Shown here piece after piece: positions 34,155-45,700 of a DNA stretch of 64,000 nt. Both the position numbers and the translations under genes were made by a program. The DNA comes from Xylocopa sonorina (taxonomy: Eukaryota > Arthropoda > Insecta > Hymenoptera > Apidae), in the NCBI RefSeq assembly GCF_050948175.1, contig NC_135206.1, forward strand, positions 1,689,170 to 1,753,169. The letters run 5' to 3'. The notes beneath the pieces are model-generated. The model was not told the DNA's origin. It was given only the letters and a program-made list of their open reading frames with translations, and made no database searches. How positions within the stretch are numbered: position 1 is the stretch's first letter; every line of letters starts with the position of its first letter.

Positions 34155-35440
34155 GATTATTGTAGTTAGAATTAGGAACATGGAAAATTACTCGCAAAAA
34201 TCATGCAGAGGAAAAAAAAGTTCTGAAGTTTTTCTTTAATTTGAAGGAAAAGTAAAAAGTTTTGAACATCACCAAACATATACAAAATTATAAACCACAA
34301 AATTTATAGATCGTATTTTCTAACAGTGAACATTATTTACTTAAAGAATAAAGTTATAAAAAAGTTCTTGTTGTTGTTACGACATGTTAATGCATTTTGT
34401 ACAGTTTAATATTCATTGCAATTATTCGTAGACTTTTTGTAGTGATACATGTATATATTTTAAACTTTTTAATATTTTTATATATTTAGAGAATCGCGTA
34501 TGTAAAACCTTATTACGTTTTTAAAATCAATCTAGCTTTAACTAAGTAAAGTTAAAATAATATCTATAAAAAAAATTAAAACATGTTTATTTATTTTTTT
34601 CTTATTTTTTAAACCTGTACGCGTGAGTAGATTTTGGTAAACAGAAATAGCTTTCAAGCTTTAGCAATTTGTTTTTGTAATGGATTGAACGTTTTTATTT
34701 TTTGTTCAAAATTTTCATTTCTGTTGTCAGAAAAAAGAAATGTAAAAAATTGTTTTTCTATTATATCTCACATTTTTCTATTATATCTCAAATATTCTAT
34801 TATATCTAATTGTTAGAGAAATTAAGAATAAATTTCTATTATATCTAATTGTTAGAAAAATTACACACGAATTCTGTTGCTTAAAGAACGCGTTAACAGA
34901 TGATCACGGTACAATAATACAATGCAAGTTATTTTTGGTTTCTTTTTTTATATAAATTTTCAGAAACTATTATCGACTTGGCAGTAGCAGTTGGCAGTGG
35001 CCAGTAGTAGTTTTGACTAGTACTCTGTTTGAAATTACTAAAGAGAAACGAACGAAAGAAGGGAGAAGCAATAACAAAACGTTTAGATTACTAAAAGATA
35101 ACAAGTACCGCATGTTTGTTGGTCAGAATGAAAGTTATTCAAAAATACAGCGTGGACGATCAAATTTTCAATTGTTGTCGCTGAGATTGATGACTCTATT
35201 AGAAATTCTGGTGAAACATGAATTTTCTGATCGTTTATTAATTAAATGCAGATATATCTATATTTTCTCCTTATTATGATATAACAGAATCAATCGAAAT
35301 TTCTGTTTCTCGCTCTTCACTTTCGAGTGTATTAAATTAACAATAAGTAAACTGTGGATATTTATGTAAACTCGTATCGTTAAGAAATATATTCAGTCAC
35401 TAAACAAACTGATTTCATTGGAAATGAGTGAAACTTAGCT
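34155..35440. other. Intergenic AT-rich stretch between the two convergent genes
   Basis: A short TTCTATTATATCT repeat at 34757-34860 is the only structure. The 88-codon frame at 35013-35279 (+) shows no known domain. Confidence 0.4.
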
Positions 35441-35444
35441 TTTA

Positions 35445-36345
35445 AAGTTGATGAGCTCTTTGAGCACTCAAAGCTTTCTGATCTCTCAAAGCTTGCTTTC
35501 TGAACTCTCAAAACTTTCTGAGCTCCCAAAGCTTGCTTTCTGAACTCTCAAAACTTTCTGAGCTCTCAAAGCCTGCTTTCTGAACTCTCAAAGCTTACTT
35601 TCTAAGCTTCAAAGCTTTCTGGAGTTCTAAAAGCTTAATTTCTGAGCTTCAAAACTTTCTGAATTCTAAAAGATTACTTTCTGAGCTCTCAAAGCTTCCT
35701 GATCTCTCAAAGCTTGCTTTCTGAGCTCCCAAAGCTTGCTTTCTGAACTCTCAAAACTTTCTGAGCTCTCAAAGCCTGCTTTCTGAACTCTCAAAGCTTA
35801 CTTTCTAAGCTTCAAAGCTTTCTAGAGTTCTAAAAGCTTAATTTCTGAGTTTTAAAACTTTCTGAATTCTAAAAGATTACTTTCTGAGCTCTCAAAGCTT
35901 CCTGATCTCTCAAAGCTTGCTTTCTGAGCTCTAAAAGCTTACTTTCTGAGCTCTCATAATTTTCTGAGTTCTAGAAACCTGCTTTCTGAGCTTTCAAAGC
36001 TTTCTGAGCTCTCAAAGCTTGATTTCTGAGCACTTAAAGCTTTCTGAATTCTTAAAGCTTGCTTTCAGAACTCTCAAAGCTTACTTTCTAAGCTCTCAAA
36101 GCTTGCTTTCTGAACTCTCAAAACTTTCTGAGCTCCCAAAGCTTGCTTTCTGAATTTTCAAAGCTTACTTTCTGAGCTTCAAAGCTTTCTGAGTTCTAAG
36201 AGCTTACTTTCTGAGCTCCCAAAGCTTTCTGACTTCTAAAAGCCTGCTTTCTGAGTTCTCAAAGCTTTCTAAACTCCCAAGCGTGCTTTCTGAGCTCTCA
36301 AAGCTTTCGAAGTTTTCCAAATTTTCTTAGCTTCCAAAGCTTATG
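35445..36345. repeat. Minisatellite type B relative, CTTTCTGAGCTCTCAAAG units
   Basis: About 900 bp of irregular 17-22 bp units. Blocks around TCTCAAAGCTTGCTTTCTGA recur at about 35480 and 35705, a higher-order period of roughly 225 bp. It lies just beyond the 3' end of the ZP gene. Confidence 0.9.
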
Positions 36346-36577
36346 AACTTTCGAAGCTTTAAATTAAAAATAAATTCTAAAAGATAATTTCTACGTTTCC
36401 TTTAAATTGCATATCGAGATAAGACAAGCAATCATAGATCAAATTTCTACGAACTTTCGATCCCAATGTGTCTTACGTCTCCAGCATTTACTGCTGTTCT
36501 AACGCCTTTCTATTATTTCGAATCGTATAAACATCCACAGTCGACCGATAAGAGCAAACGAACAAGAGAATCGATCT

Positions 36578-36782
36578 TCACATCAGATGGAAATTATCAT
36601 CGAGAACTGGTTTTGGGGAGGAGCAACGAGCTGCTTCGAACAACGATGGATCCGTGTAAATCGGCTCGCTTGGGTCGAAGCCAGTTCTTCTCTTGGACGA
36701 CAATCCCACAGCACCTTCCAGAGCAGTCGACGACAAACTCACGTGTTGCCCAATCACGTTACTCATCGATCGAGAAACGGAG
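36578..36782 (-). CDS. ZP gene, last exon (cytoplasmic tail)
   Basis: Acceptor TGTTTACAG|C; the single base completes AGC from exon 46304-46135. Encodes SSVSRSMSNVIGQHVSLSST, then RRTGFDPSEPIYTDPSLFE and the end VLDDNFHLM, stop TGA at 36580-36578. The longer + strand frames over this exon are shadows. Confidence 0.85.
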
Positions 36783-39700
36783 CTGTAAACAGAAAACAAG
36801 ATGTATACTTGTCTAATATGTACGAGCCAAGAGTCTTCCTTGAAAGTTGTGTAAGAGCATTTTTGAAAAAACGTTAGTTATGATAATAATAAATGCAATT
36901 GTTATAAACATGTTGGCTGTTTTACTCTTTCAGAACTTTTCAGAAAGAGAACTTTGCGTTTAAGCCATTTGGTATTATCATTATACGTAAGTAAGTAAGC
37001 TGTAAAATTCTATAAAACGCAATAGTTATCACTTATCAGCTTCCACACTTCAAGGTATTTAATTTCTACAGCTCCATGAAACTAGATGGCGCTTATAAGT
37101 GTCTACGTATCAAAATAATTGAGTTCTAACGTTCTATTCAATGTGATGGCTCTTCTAAGTTCAACGTTACAATGTAGGTTTTTTAAGTTCTATGCAACGT
37201 AATAATGCTTATCTACTTTTACATTTCACGAAATACAATTTCTACAGTTCCGTGCAACTGGATGGCGCTTATAAGTGTCTACGTGTCAAAATAATTGATT
37301 TCTAAAGTTCTATGCAACGCGATGTTCTAATCTACGTTCAACGTTTCAATGTAAGTAAGTTTTAAAGTTCTATGCAACGTAATAATGCTTATTTACTTTT
37401 ATATTTCAAGAAATACAATTTCTACAGTTCCATGCAACTGGATGGCGCTTATAAGTGTCTACGTGTCGAAGAAATTGATTTCTAAAGTTCTATGCAACGC
37501 GATGTTCTAATCTACGTTCAACGTTTCAATGTAAGTAAGTTTTAAAGTTCTATGCAACGTAATAATGCTTATCTACTTTTACATTTCACGAAATACAATT
37601 TCTACAGTTTCATGCAACTGGATGTCGCTTATAAGTGTTTACGTGTCAAAATAATTGATTTCTAAAGTTCTATGCAACGCGATGTTCTAATCTACGTTCA
37701 ACGTTTCAATGTAAGTAAGTTTTAAAGTTCTATGCAACGTAATAATGCTTATTTACTTTTATATTTCAAGAAATACAATTTCTACAGTTCCATGCAACTG
37801 GATGGCGCTTATAAGTGTCTACGTGTCGAAGAAATTGATTTCTAAAGTTCTATTCAATGCGATGGCTCTTCTGAGTTCAACGTTTCAAAGTAAGCTGTAA
37901 ATTTCCATACATTGCAATATTGCTTATCAGCTTCTATGCTACAAAGTATGTAATTTTTATACATCCATACAGCAGGATGGCGCTTTCATTGTAGAATGAA
38001 GAGTCCTTTAAAACTTCCTTATGCAATCTTTTTATGGGCATCTTTAATACTATTTCTGGTACGTTCATTTGATCATGAGGCGTGATGGTCAATCTTTTTG
38101 ACCGGAATTTGTTTTAACTCCACTTCTCGTGTTTCGATCAGTCATTTATTCAGATAAGAAGGCACTGCAAATTAATTAATTTGTTACGAAAGAAATGTTA
38201 AAAATTTAAATTCCCAATTGGCAAGAAACTGTACTGTAAAAGTTGCAACATTCTGCGATAGTTGCGTGGATAAACCACACTTATGCGTTGATTATATGTT
38301 TTAACAAAGTTCACCGTAATATTCCTCTGTAATTCTATGCGAACTTAATTTCAATTCAAATGTTTTATTTTGAATTAATATAGACATGATAGAAAAAAAT
38401 TATATGTGAAAATGCAACTAGCTTGGTAGAGTAACGTTCAGGTGTTTGTCGAACAAATTCCTATAAAAATAAATTTATTGGTTTGTTATGTTATACATTT
38501 TAAACGATACACACTTTTCTTGATAATTATGATTTTTGTACTATTTTAATTATTATAAGACATACGCCAGGAATAAAACAATACAATTGCAAATGGAACT
38601 GAATGGAAAGTTTTAAAAAAACGATTTAGCAGGGAACGTGATAAACAGTTTTAAATGTACGTAATTAATGGAATTACAAATATAATTAGTTTTAAACTGG
38701 TGTAAGTACAGTTTAGTTCAGAAATTATAGTGCAAAGTTTCTATAGTTCATTTTTTAGCTTTATTAGTTTTTGAAGATTTGAGTTTTATGAGTTTTCTAA
38801 GTTTACTGAACTTTCTGAGCTTTTGAAGCTTCTGAGTTTTTTGAACGTTCAAAGCTTTCTGAGCTCTGTAAGCTTTCAAAGTTTCTGAGTTTTCTGAGCT
38901 TTCAAAGTTTTCTGAAGGTTTTTTACTCGAAAGTTTTTTAGCTTTCAAGCTTATGAGTTTTCTGAACTTTCAAAGCTTTCTGAGCTCTCGATGGTTTCTT
39001 AGCTTTCAAGCTTATGAGTTTTCTGAACTTTCGAAGCTTCTGGTTTTTCTGAACTTCCAGTGCTTTCTGAGCTCCCAAAGTTTTGTTGAGCTTCTTGGGC
39101 TCTAGAATCTTCTGAGTTTTCTAAGTTTTCTGAGCTCTAGGCGCTTTTTGAGCTGTCGAAGTTTTCTTAGCTTCCAAAGCTTCTGAGTCTTCTGAATTTT
39201 TAATGCTTTCTGAACTCTAGAATCTTCTTAATGTTGCTAAGTTTTCTGAGTTTTAGTAGCTTTTTTGAGTTCTCGAAGTTTTCTAAGCTTTCTGAGCTTT
39301 CGAAGCTTCTGTGTTTTTGGAGTTTTCTCAGGCTGAGATGTTTAATAATGAATTCGTGTACAGAAGTTTCTTTGAAAGTGATGTAAGTGCATTACTGAGA
39401 AAAATGACCATTCATACATGAAGAGCGTATAATATACATCATTTTAAAGCTTATTTCAAATGTTTCTAAGTAATAATAATAATTGCAATTAAATCAAAGA
39501 AAAAATAATAATTTTCATTAAATTCAGAAAAAAATTAAATTGAGGAAAAAATAATAATTTAAATTAAATTAGTGATAAAATTAAAAGCTTCAAATCTGCT
39601 CTTTATTTTGATTGAAAATATTATTAGGTCGATACAAAAGGAATATCGATTTTTATATAATTGAACTTCATCTGAGAAATTTTCTGAAATTTTATAATTA

Positions 39701-42700
39701 ATATTGTCATATAGATCATTTTAAAGCTTAGAATCTGCTTTTTATTTTGATCAAAAATATTATTAGGCCGATGTAAAAGGAATATCGATCTTTATATAGT
39801 TGAACTTTATCTGATAAATTTTCATAAATTTTATAATTAATATTGCTAATATATAGATCATTTTAAAGCTTAGAATCTGCTTTTTATTTTAATTGCAAAT
39901 ATTATTCTATACATATATACGCTCTAGGGCGCACATATACGTTCATACCATATATATTTTTATTTTATATTATATTTTACATGAGATACTTTTGTTTTTT
40001 TTTTGTTATTTTATTTTTTTTTTTTTTATTTATCTGACAGCACTGCATGCCTCAAATAGTCGATCATTATAAAATAAAACATCACCAACAAGACGATACT
40101 GTGTTTTGTTTAAACAATACTCAGTTTCAGTCTTCTTTAGGACACCCTCAGCTACAGATATGTATTAGCAATTTATAATAGTGGTGATTAAAAGCTTTAA
40201 ACGAGTTCAAAAAATCTATAATAATTTTGTTAGTTGAATTTTAATAATTCACAGGTAATTACTCCATTTCTGCGTTTGTGATAATATGTTGAGTTTTAAT
40301 ATATTTAATTTTTTAGAATTTTTTAGACGCATTGCTTCGTCTTTGTCTGGTTTGACTCGACTGAAGAAAAAAAACATTTGCTTTCTCGATTTCTGTGATA
40401 ATATCCTTTAATGACTTTTACTTATTTCGCAGCAATCTGTACCTCAGTGCCAACTACTTAATACTTTGACGTAAATGACGTCTATAGCCGTCAGATCGAT
40501 CTGTACGCAAATGACGGTTGTAGCCGTCAGATCGATGTATACGCAAATGACGTCTATAGCCGTCAGATCTATATGCACGCAAATGACGTTTATAGACGTC
40601 AGACCGATCTATACGCAAATAACGGTTGTAGCCGTCCGATCTATATGTACGCAAATGACGGTTGTAGTCGTCAGATCTATATGTACGCAAATCACGGTTA
40701 TAGCCGTCGTGCATATTTTAATCACTAAAAAAAAAAGCGTTAGTGCGAAGTGTACTAATACATACACTTGTTAAATTATTGAGTAACGCATCTAGAAAAA
40801 AAGTGACAGCATGCTAGACAGCATATTAGTTTTTTTTTCGCTTCGGAACATTTGAGTATTTTTAGAGACAAATAATTTGTATTGCTAATAATTTCCACTG
40901 CTAATAGTTGCTATTGCTAATAATTTCCATTGCTAATAGAATATCATTGCTAATAGTTGTTTCCTTTACTAATAATTTCCAGTGCTAATAGTTTCTATTG
41001 CTAATTTCTATAGATAATAATTTCTTTCGCTAATAATTTCCATTACTTATAATTTTCATTGCTAGTAATTTCTATTGCCAATAATTTTCATAGCTAATAA
41101 TTTCCATTGCTAATAGATTCCATTGCTATTAGTTTTCATTGCTAATAATTTCCATAGCTAATGATTTCCATTGCTATTAGTTACTATTGCTAATAATTTC
41201 TATAGCTAATAATTTCTTTTGCTAATAATTTCCATTACTTATAATTTTCATTGCTAGTAATTTCTATTGCTAATAATTTCCTTCGCTAATAATTTCTATT
41301 GGTAATAATTTCTGTTGCTAATAATTTCCATAGCTAATAATTGCCATAGCTAATAATTTCCATAGCTAATAATTTCCATTGCTTTTACTTACTATTGTTA
41401 ATAATTTTTATAGCTAATAATTTCCATAGCCAATATAATTTCCATAGCTAATAATTTCTTTTGCTAATGATTTCAATTGCTTTTAGTTACTATTGTTAAT
41501 AACTTCTATAGCTAATAATTTCTGTTACTAATAGATTCCATTGTTATTAGTTGCTATTGTTAATAACTTCTATAGCTAATAATTTCTGTTACTAATAGAT
41601 TCCACTGCTATTAGTTTCTATTGCTAATAATTTTTATGCTATAACAGTCGATCACGCAGTTGTACCAAAAGTTCAGTCTATTTCAGTTAACGCAGTCGAA
41701 AGATGATTCTGTGAAGACGAACCATTTATTCTGTAAGTATTTTTTCATGAATTAAGTAAATACAATGAATTAGTAGAGCAAATGCAGTATAGTCGTCACG
41801 ACGGTTATAGCCGTCATTTGCTTGGAGAATAGAAAAATGATATGCTGAGCAAATGATTATAGCCGTCGTAAGTTTTTTGGGAAGAACTGTGGTAAAATGT
41901 GATAATTTTCACTTCGAAACATACAACTTACACCCGATTTTATCTGGCTGTCATAAACAAAGAACAATAAAATGTGTTTCTGAGGGCGATCGTAAAGTCA
42001 AAAATGTGCGTCAAAGTGTTAATGACTTCTACTTACTTTGTAGCAATCTGAAAGGTTTAACCCTTTTGCTACTAAGAGCGGCTATAATCGTCCTCGATAA
42101 GATCCTACTAAGGCACTACAGACGACTATAGTCGTCCTCCATAAGTATCTCACTCTAAACGTGCATTGATAGTATTTTATTTTGCATTATTTCGAATCAA
42201 CTGAATGCTTAACAACCCAAATGCCTCGAGAATCAGTCCCGGGGCATTTGTTCGAATGTTCGTAGCGAATGAAGTCAGTGCTTACTGCAGAAAGATTATT
42301 CGCACACATTAGAAATAAAGTTCCCCAAAAGAATTCTTCGAAGTTTTCGTCATTTTGTCGATATCAATTTATGTAATTAATGGAATTACAAATGTAACTA
42401 GTTTGAGGTAGTAACTAGTTCATGTTTTAGGATTACTAGCTTTCGAAGATTTGAGTTTTCTAAGCTTTCTGAGTTTACTGATCTTTCTGAACTTTCTAAG
42501 ATTCTGAGTTCTCTGAGAGTTCGAAGGTTTCTGAGCTCTCGAAATTTTGTTAGCTTTCAAAGCTTCTGAGCTCTCAAAGCTTCAGAGTTTTCTGAGCTCT
42601 AGAATCTTCTGAGTTTTCTAAGTTTTATTAGCTTTAAAAGCTTTCTGACCTCTCGAAGCTTCTGAGTTTTCTGAGCTTTTAAAGTTATTTGCACCTTCGA

Positions 42701-45700
42701 AGTATTGTTAGCTTTCAAAGCTTTCTGAGTTCTCGAAGGTTTCTTAGCTTTCAAAGCTTCAGAGTTTTCTGAATTTTCAGTGCTTTTTGAGCTTCTAAAG
42801 TTTTGTGAGTTTTCTGAGCTCTCGAAGTTTTCTGAGATTTTCAAGCTTCTGAGTTTTCTGAGATTTCCAAGCTTCTGAGTTTTCTGAACTTCCAAATTTT
42901 TCTGAGTTCTGAAAGTTCTTGAAACTTCGAGAGCTAAGAAGCTTTGAAAGTTAACAAAACTTCGAGAGCTCAGTAAACTCAGAAGCTTCGAGAACTCACA
43001 AATTGTTTAATTTTTCAATTAGAAAATGTAACCTTTTCCATCAAAAATAAAATACTCTTGTGTTCTGCCACTGACAAACAAAATTCTCCACCTTAAACAC
43101 CTATACTATGATAAATATTAGGTTGGGGAATAAGTTCATAGCGTTTTTATATTTCTTTTATTTTACAACGACTTGTTTGCTGTTTGGCAAAGGGTAAGTA
43201 TTCATTCGATAGAATTCTTTCTGCTCTACAAAACAAGGTCAATTGTATTTTTGAGTTATTTAATTTTTTATTATCTTTGCTTTTCATTTGCGGCGTGTAT
43301 GGAGAAGGTGTGATAGGCGAGTCTACAGCACGGAAATGGTTTGCAAAGTTCAAAAAATGGCGACTTTGACGTCGATGACACGCCCCACAGCGGAAGGCCT
43401 TCTGAATTCGATGAAGAACGTCTCAAATCACTTTTGAAGGAGAACGGTCGCCAAACCAGTCGTGAATTGGCGGAAAAAATGAATTGCGATCATAAAACGA
43501 TTCTCAATCACCTTCAATCAATGAGATTTACCGAAAGATTGGGAGCCTGGGTGCCTCACGAGCTCGTTTAACCCATTCGCTGCCAAGGACGAGTATACTC
43601 GTCTTTGGCAGGGTGTTAGGCGTTGCCAAGACGAGTAAACTCGTCCTACTTTCAATATATTATAATATACTGGCTTTACAGTATATTTACAGAACTTTGG
43701 TAAACAATACCACTCCAAATATAAATGGCAATGGAAATAGTTTCATATAATCTGAGCTTTGCAGCGAATGGGTTAAACAAAAGTCTTCGATAAAAACGCT
43801 ACGAACTTATTCCTCAACCTAATACAAATACAATATAAAAAAAGAGAAACATTTACATCCTTCAAGCTGTTACATCTACCACCTTTTACCACAACAGCCA
43901 TGCAACATCTAAATAGCCACCATTTATCAAGAACGATGACCACTAATTTAACAATAATTTACGTACGTAGACTGAAACGGTTTCTGAAGACCCGTCCTCA
44001 AGAAGGAAAAGTTGTTCGCACGACTGCTGTACGCATCATCCGAATGGCTGCTTCGATTGCACGCTTTATCAAGCCTACGGTTCTTCGTTATTATCGAGTA
44101 AGCGTACTTTCTGAAACCATTTACACAAAAATTGGTACAAATCCTGTAAACGAACCTTAACCCTTAGAGCTCCATAAAAATTATAAACGAATATTGAAAA
44201 TGACTAAACTAAGCAATTTATTTATTTCGATTCGAAAATAGGCACATTGCCACGAAAGAAAGATATAAAAACTTTTTTTTATTATTTTCTATAAACTATA
44301 ACTCAGTACAGCGATTTTTTCTGCAAAATCGTTAATTACTTTCTCGTAAAAATACCTACACTTATTTTATAAATATTTTTTTCAACTCATCGTTAAAAAT
44401 TCATACAACAGAGGGTTATATTATTTTTAATAATTCCTACAAACGATAAAACCACAGAATATATATACCAAAGGAAAACAAATAATTACGTTCAATATTT
44501 TCCCCTGAAAATTGTGATACGCTAGTAAAGTAAACGTAACTTAATTAGTTCAACATTTTATAAGTAAATGTATCATTTATTACATTTCCTTAAACAATAT
44601 GCTGCCATCGTATTTAATACTCTCTATTGGCATGAATTTTCCTGACCAATTGAAAAAATATATATGGCTCTCTCAGTAACTATAAATATTGGCAAAGAAC
44701 TATCAAAACGTCTGTCAGTACTCGTATGTGGATATCTAAACTCTGACGTATTTAATTTGTACGGAATAACAGGTGGTTCCCAATTAACAAATGTGATTTT
44801 GTGTTTTTCTTTCTCTCTCTTTCTTAGCAGATAAAAAGACGATTGAATATCTAACCAAACCTGAAGCTGAATTTCGAGGGAATTCAATATCTATTGAAAG
44901 CTGCTTGAAAGCGTTGAAGCCACGTTCAAGCTCTTTCGAAGATTTTAGGAGAAAAAGAAAAGAAAGCAAAAGAGGATCAATGTAAAATAATTGTTAATTT
45001 CTGGAAGTATTTTGATGAATAATTTAAGAGAATTGTTAATTTATATAAATATTTTGAATTATATATTCTCTTTGGAAGCACTTTGATCTTAGCTTTGTTT
45101 CAGATGTTGCTGCATTAATTTAATAATTAAGAAATGGACATAAAAAAGCAGCCAAACTGTGCAATACTGGGATGCTTAAAACAACTCAACGTGAAACGAT
45201 ATTATTTTAAATTTCCAAAAGAACAAGACAGGTAACATGCCTTATAATATGCATTATGATTTTTTAATGCCATGTTTCTTTTGAGTAGTATAATGTATAT
45301 ATATATAAAATAATGATATCTATCTATTTTTATTAAAAATATGATATCTTCGTTTTTTCATTAATGAAATCTTTACTTTTAAGATATTATATGTTTGTAT
45401 ATATAGGTATTAAGTATATATAAAATAACTTTAAAATAAATTTTAAAATAACATATACAATGTATAATATATTTTTTGTATTTTTCATTATATTTTCTCT
45501 CGTTTATCTTGTATAATATTTATGTTCTTACATTTTTATAGTCATAGTAACATGTGTATTTTATATTTTTTCGATTTTTGCTTTCTTTCCTTATTTTTCA
45601 GTGTATTAGAAATAATACATTTATTATTTTTATGAAATTTTGATTAACTAAACGTAAAAATAGTCATCGCCCTGGACTGAAGACGCGTATATGCGTTTGC

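Larger units (their letters stand above)
40462..42018. mobile_element. TTAA-flanked element with GACG...CGTC palindromes, expanded copy (1557 bp)
   Basis: TTAA at 40458-40461 and 42019-42022; termini TACTTTGACG and CGTCAAAGTG. It is the same element as 21291-21915, colinear outside two expansions: a 36-bp array next to the left end (40475-40715) and a 16-bp-unit array of about 770 bp in the middle (40865-41640). The latter interrupts the sequence that in the other copy reads GAGACAAATGACTGCTATAA. No transposase; mobilisation presumably in trans. Confidence 0.75.

Noticed and set aside
36466..36877. + strand frames of 96-116 residues
   Set aside because: Antisense to the last ZP exon, which has splice and family support.
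40475..40715. Regular palindromic repeats resembling a CRISPR array
   Set aside because: The whole unit, including the would-be spacer, is repeated; it lies in a TTAA transposon of an animal genome; no cas-like gene exists.
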